Shown: positions 59,821 to 63,227 of the stretch, piece after piece | How positions within the stretch are numbered: the first letter of the stretch is position 1 | Layout: the number at the start of each line of letters is the position of its first letter | Source: an uncultured Saprospiraceae bacterium | GTDB lineage: Bacteria; Bacteroidota; Bacteroidia; Chitinophagales; Saprospiraceae | NCBI GenBank assembly: GCA_937951615.1 | Contig: CALFBH010000004.1 | Coordinates: 1 to 63,227, forward strand | Direction: 5' to 3' | DNA: 63,227 bases | Notes under the pieces: generated by a model | What the model saw: the letters and a program-made list of their open reading frames with translations, nothing else | Database searches by the model: none | What the model was told of the DNA's origin: nothing | Translations under genes and position numbers: made by a program

Positions 59821-62289
59821 ATGAAAAAAATTACTGAATTTGTCTGTCTCACATTTGCATTGCTCTTATGTTCGACACTAATGGCTCAAAAGCCAATGCC
59901 TGCCAGAAACTTTGAAATTTCATTAAAAAAGGATGAAACTATCAAAACCGTTTATAAAGGTAATCAGCGAATCAATGTTGCAACGGGGTTTCCAATAGCA
60001 GATTACGGACTAGCTGTACCTGTCACTGGCAATTCTCCTGAAGAAATGGCATGGAACTATCTCTTACAAAATGGCAAGACACTTGGTTTAGGAAGCAAGG
60101 AACTTCCTCAACTAAAACATCATGTTACTCGAAACACAAATGCTGGTTCAGTAGTAAGATACCGTCAAATTTACAATAATGTACCTGTCAATAAAAGCGA
60201 GGTAACGCTAGCTATTTCTCCTGAAAGTAAAGTGGTGTATGTGATGAATAGCTTTTCATACAAAGTAGAAAAAAGCTTATCAACAGTTTCTCCGTCTATA
60301 TCGCTGGCAGCAGCCAAATCAGCAGCCAAAAGTTATCTGCCGATTGAAGGCAACATTACTTATGAAGATGCCCGACTGATGGTTTATCAAAACAACAAAA
60401 CGACCCGACTAGCTTATGAAATTACAATCCTAAGCGCTGGGCCGCTGGGTGAATGGCATGTTTTCGTAGATGCTCAAACCAGCGAAATATTTAAAGTAGA
60501 AGACCAGGCTTTTTATTATTGCAAACATAATGATAAAGACCATGACCATAGCACCTGCTCTGATCCGCCGAATAAAACAGCTGTCCTAGTAGCAGATGGA
60601 ACTGGTTTAGTATTCAACCCAGATCCACTCTCTTCCAATCAGGTTGCCTATGGAGGCAATTATGTAGATAATAATGATGTCAATTCTGCCGAATTGGACG
60701 CAGCTCGATTTAGTGTGACTTTAAATGACATTGAATTTGCAAATAACCAATATACACTAAGAGGTCCTTATGCTGAAGTTGTTGATTTTGACGCACCTGC
60801 AACGGGCTTGTTCCAACAGGCTTCTTCTACCTTTAATTATAACAGAGAAGACCAGCCCTTTGAAGCAGTGAATACTTATTATCACATTGACTACATGATG
60901 CGTTATATCAATTTGACTTTAGGCTGTAATGTCGTGCCTTATCAATATTCGGGAGGCGTACAATATGACCCGCACGGAGCAAATGGGGCTGACAATTCCT
61001 ACTATAGCTCAGGTGCCGGGCAATTGTCTTTTGGAGAAGGTTGTGTGGATGATGCAGAAGATTCAGATGTGATTCATCATGAACTTGGACATGGGCTGCA
61101 CGACTGGGTGACTGCGGGCGGACTTTCACAGGCAGATGGACTGAGTGAAGGCTGTGGAGATTATGTCGCACAATCTTATAATCGTAGTCTAGGCAATTGG
61201 ACTCCAAGTGATCCTGCTTATAACTGGGTATTCAACTGGGATGGACATAATGAATGTTGGAATGGTAGAATTACGAATCATAATGTAGGTTATCCAGGCG
61301 GCTTGAGTGGAAGTATCCATACCGATGGTCAAATCTGGGCATCTTGTCTAATGGAAATTTGGGATGAGATCGGTCAGCAGAGAATGGATAAGATTTTCTA
61401 TGAAGGCTTAGGTATGACCAATGGCTCTTCCAATCAAAATGATGCTGCAAATGCTGTTTATCAGGCGGCACTGAACTTAAATTACACACAGGCAGAAATC
61501 ACAGCTATTCATGCAGGTCTGACTTCTTGCGGATATACCCTGCCCCTTCTTGCTGTCTGTAATGATAATGGCGGAGATGCTGATAATGACGGCATATGTG
61601 CTGATGTGGATTGTAATGATAATGACGATACTGTAGGAATTCCACAAACAGCAGGAACGACTTGTGATGATAAGGACCCGTCCACTGAAAATGATATGAT
61701 CCAGGCTGATGGTTGTACCTGTCAAGGCACGCCTGTTGTTTGTACAAGTATTACTACACCAGGACAAGGACTTTCCTCTTCAAATGGTACTTCAGCATGT
61801 ATAAACATCCCATTCGCTGCTGAAAATATAAATGTGACTTTTGATCTATCAGCAATAGAAAGTGTAACAGGGGGAAATCCGAATAATAGATATATTGACC
61901 AGGTAACTGTACAATACGTGGATATCAATAGCAATACCCAGACTCATCAAGTCTATACAGCTAATGCAACAGTCAGCATTCCTGGTCCAATGACAGCGTT
62001 GATTGTTTGTATTGAAGATGCAGATGGTAATACAGGACGTGCAGTAGATGCCCTAATTGGAGATATATCATCCTGCGAAAAATCGAGTTGTCCAGTAATT
62101 ATTGATTTATTTGATCCTGTTACACAGGGATTATATCAAGCTGACCAGGAAGTCAATTGTCATGCCCCATTAGATGGCGGAACAATTATTAATTTCAGAG
62201 CAGGAAACATCATAAGCTTAGAATCAGGAACTGAAATACCTGCAAGTACTAACTTTGATGCGATTATTGAAGGTTGTGAAAATAATTAG
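59821..62289 (+). CDS. Secreted M36/fungalysin-like zinc metalloprotease with 3-coathanger stack
   Basis: 822 residues. Signal peptide (1-22, TLMAQ); FTP-type propeptide (about 30-225, with VRYRQIYNNVPVNKSEVTL); catalytic domain (about 250-580) with GQLSFGEGCVDDAEDSDV, the zinc motif VIHHELGHGLHDW (HExxH, about 416-428) and the third-ligand Glu in DGLSEGCGDYVAQS. Then an acidic, Cys-rich Ca-binding-like region (about 583-640: DNDGICADVDCNDND, then QADGCTCQGTP), a beta-sandwich and a terminal 3-coathanger stack (INFRAGNIISLESGT ... FDAIIEGC). The zymogen should be exported and self-activated. Confidence 0.87.
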   Translation: MKKITEFVCLTFALLLCSTLMAQKPMPARNFEISLKKDETIKTVYKGNQRINVATGFPIADYGLAVPVTGNSPEEMAWNYLLQNGKTLGLGSKELPQLKHHVTRNTNAGSVVRYRQIYNNVPVNKSEVTLAISPESKVVYVMNSFSYKVEKSLSTVSPSISLAAAKSAAKSYLPIEGNITYEDARLMVYQNNKTTRLAYEITILSAGPLGEWHVFVDAQTSEIFKVEDQAFYYCKHNDKDHDHSTCSDPPNKTAVLVADGTGLVFNPDPLSSNQVAYGGNYVDNNDVNSAELDAARFSVTLNDIEFANNQYTLRGPYAEVVDFDAPATGLFQQASSTFNYNREDQPFEAVNTYYHIDYMMRYINLTLGCNVVPYQYSGGVQYDPHGANGADNSYYSSGAGQLSFGEGCVDDAEDSDVIHHELGHGLHDWVTAGGLSQADGLSEGCGDYVAQSYNRSLGNWTPSDPAYNWVFNWDGHNECWNGRITNHNVGYPGGLSGSIHTDGQIWASCLMEIWDEIGQQRMDKIFYEGLGMTNGSSNQNDAANAVYQAALNLNYTQAEITAIHAGLTSCGYTLPLLAVCNDNGGDADNDGICADVDCNDNDDTVGIPQTAGTTCDDKDPSTENDMIQADGCTCQGTPVVCTSITTPGQGLSSSNGTSACINIPFAAENINVTFDLSAIESVTGGNPNNRYIDQVTVQYVDINSNTQTHQVYTANATVSIPGPMTALIVCIEDADGNTGRAVDALIGDISSCEKSSCPVIIDLFDPVTQGLYQADQEVNCHAPLDGGTIINFRAGNIISLESGTEIPASTNFDAIIEGCENN

Positions 62290-62308
62290 AAGTTAGATTG
62301 AAGACCAC

Positions 62309-62367
62309 TTTGTTGATAAAAGAGAAATTTTTACTTTGTAAAGTTATCTTCTCTTTTATCCAACAAA
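62309..62367 (+). terminator. Long hairpin after the metalloprotease gene
   Basis: TTTGTTGATAAAAGAGAA and TTCTCTTTTATCCAACAAA pair with one bulge. It is 20 bp after the stop. There is no strong T run on the right, so it may act as a 3' end stabiliser rather than as a terminator. Confidence 0.55.
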
Positions 62368-62434
62368 GGGGTCTCTCTAAAGTCCATCTAATTTATCCCA
62401 ATTTGTATCGTAAACCATCGGTGGCCAATCTAAA

Positions 62435-62479
62435 ATTGCCATTGATACTGCCACTGCAACTGACATTGCCACTGCTCTC
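62435..62479. repeat. TTGCCACTG microsatellite-like tract
   Basis: Variants of ATTGCCATTGATACTGCCAC and the following GCAACTGACATTGCCACTG form a short degenerate tandem array between convergent genes. Confidence 0.5.
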
Positions 62480-63227
62480 CTATTTCACCAAAGTCACATC
62501 CCCCTTATAAGGAATCACCAGTCCATCAATAAACTCAACTTCTACGTAATAGATAAAGACACCCGGATTCATCGACTTGCCTTTGTAGCGACCATCCCAG
62601 CCATACGTCGGATTATTTGGACTGAAATTCGACGCATCATGCAATAATTCGCCCCAGCGGTCATATACTTTCATTTGACGAATATTAGCCACTCCTGCTC
62701 CACCAAAGACCATAAAGAAATCATTTTGCCCATCACTATTCGGTGAGAATATGTTAGGAATAAAAATGTTTCTTTCTTTATCTACAAATACGGTAATCTG
62801 GTCAGTGGCATTACAGCCCTTGATGGTATCCAGTGCAGTAACGGTGTAAGTTACATCGTCCAGAGGATCCACAGTAAGCGTATTTGAACAACCAGAACAA
62901 ATCGTCCCGTCTGTGCCTGTCCAGTTATAAACAAAAGCCGTGTCTGTTGGTGGTATATTGAGTTGAGCAAATAATTCTGTGCTGTCGCCAAAGAGTAGCG
63001 TCACATCATCGCCCAAACCTACAATGACTTCAAATGGCTGATTGACCAGTATTTCATCTGTGTAAATACAGCCATTTATATCCTGCACATATACGGTGTA
63101 ATTATCCGCTGCCAATCCGAAGAAAGTTGTATCGGGCTGAAATAAGCTACCGTCCAAAGAGTAAGTATAAGGCGCAGCACCACCAGTCGCACTCACAATA
63201 CTAATCGTACCGTTTTCATCACCAAAA
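62480..63227 (-). CDS. Type B T9SS surface protein (3' part; cut by the window edge)
   Basis: The last 248 residues of a larger protein whose 5' part lies beyond 63227. Visible: the end of a SprB-type repeat (TGGAAPYTYSLDGSLF ... VYVQDINGCIYTDEI), a beta-sandwich (ELFAQLNIPPTDTAFVYNWT) and the gliding-motility-associated C-terminal domain (NIFSPNSDGQNDFFMVFGG ... MKVYDRWGELLHDA). It follows the same plan as the adhesin at 19371. The frame is open to the window end (FGDENGTISIVS precedes the first Met), so the true start is not in the window. Confidence 0.9.
   Translation of the reverse strand, partial: FGDENGTISIVSATGGAAPYTYSLDGSLFQPDTTFFGLAADNYTVYVQDINGCIYTDEILVNQPFEVIVGLGDDVTLLFGDSTELFAQLNIPPTDTAFVYNWTGTDGTICSGCSNTLTVDPLDDVTYTVTALDTIKGCNATDQITVFVDKERNIFIPNIFSPNSDGQNDFFMVFGGAGVANIRQMKVYDRWGELLHDASNFSPNNPTYGWDGRYKGKSMNPGVFIYYVEVEFIDGLVIPYKGDVTLVK

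Noticed and set aside
62298-62510. Plus-strand open frame of 70 residues after the metalloprotease
   Set aside because: It overlaps a hairpin, a microsatellite tract and the end of the minus-strand T9SS gene; no promoter or protein-like composition.
1-63227. tRNA, rRNA or riboswitch genes
   Set aside because: I found no cloverleaf with a TTCGA-type T loop in the gaps, no rRNA-like blocks and no recognisable riboswitch core. A covariance-model scan would be needed to exclude small RNAs.

Overview
This 63 kb window comes from a chromosome of the Bacteroidota, most likely of the order Saprospirales (inference). What I see: many secreted proteins ending in type IX secretion (T9SS) sorting domains of type A and type B, a GldD gliding lipoprotein, several promoters of the Bacteroidota form (TTTG, about 20 bp, TAnnTTTG), almost no Shine-Dalgarno sequences, A+T-rich intergenic DNA, and five proteins ending in the '3-coathanger stack' module common in this order. 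I saw no rRNA, tRNA or CRISPR array.

Layout. 242-6253: surface-glycan cluster (GT2 and GT4 glycosyltransferases, a polytopic sugar transferase that appears split into two genes, DUF2304). 6290-14408: mixed housekeeping (coiled-coil membrane protein, hisS, M28 peptidase, gldD, a formylglycine-generating-enzyme lipoprotein, a double CDGSH Fe-S protein, an oxalocrotonate-type decarboxylase). 14607-27099: outer-membrane barrels, T9SS cargo including a 1386-residue SprB-type adhesin, a LolC/E-like permease, a glycosylase-like protein behind a possible TIR relic, and an RlpA/SPOR protein. 27392-33344: ornithine cyclodeaminase, TlpA thioredoxin, lptB, recJ. 33524-35276: a complete IS110-family element with 27-bp inverted ends and a structured leader that could be a bridge RNA. 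35284-43101: four T9SS cargo genes forming two tandem paralogue pairs. 43327-47840: an EF-G2-type factor lacking the catalytic histidine, then two tandem PhoD-like phosphatases. 47946-62289: large secreted proteins (S1-type protease, its protease-less paralogue, alkaline-phosphatase-superfamily hydrolase, M36-like metalloprotease) with an acyltransferase, a lipoprotein and an aminotransferase. The right edge cuts a type B T9SS protein.

Common theme: most of the coding capacity builds, exports or decorates the cell surface. LptB, the LolC/E-like permease, RlpA, barrels, glycosyltransferases and T9SS cargo all belong to the envelope.

The least explained signal is intergenic. At least nine gaps hold nested inverted repeats of roughly 65-195 bp (outer arms, often middle arms, and a core hairpin). 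They belong to several unrelated sequence families that recur within the window, usually lie near gene ends, and in two places appear to have entered the 5' end of a coding region. Other gaps hold degenerate tandem 'word' tracts. These, the IS110 leader RNA and the GTPase-motif changes in EF-G2 are the main leads.
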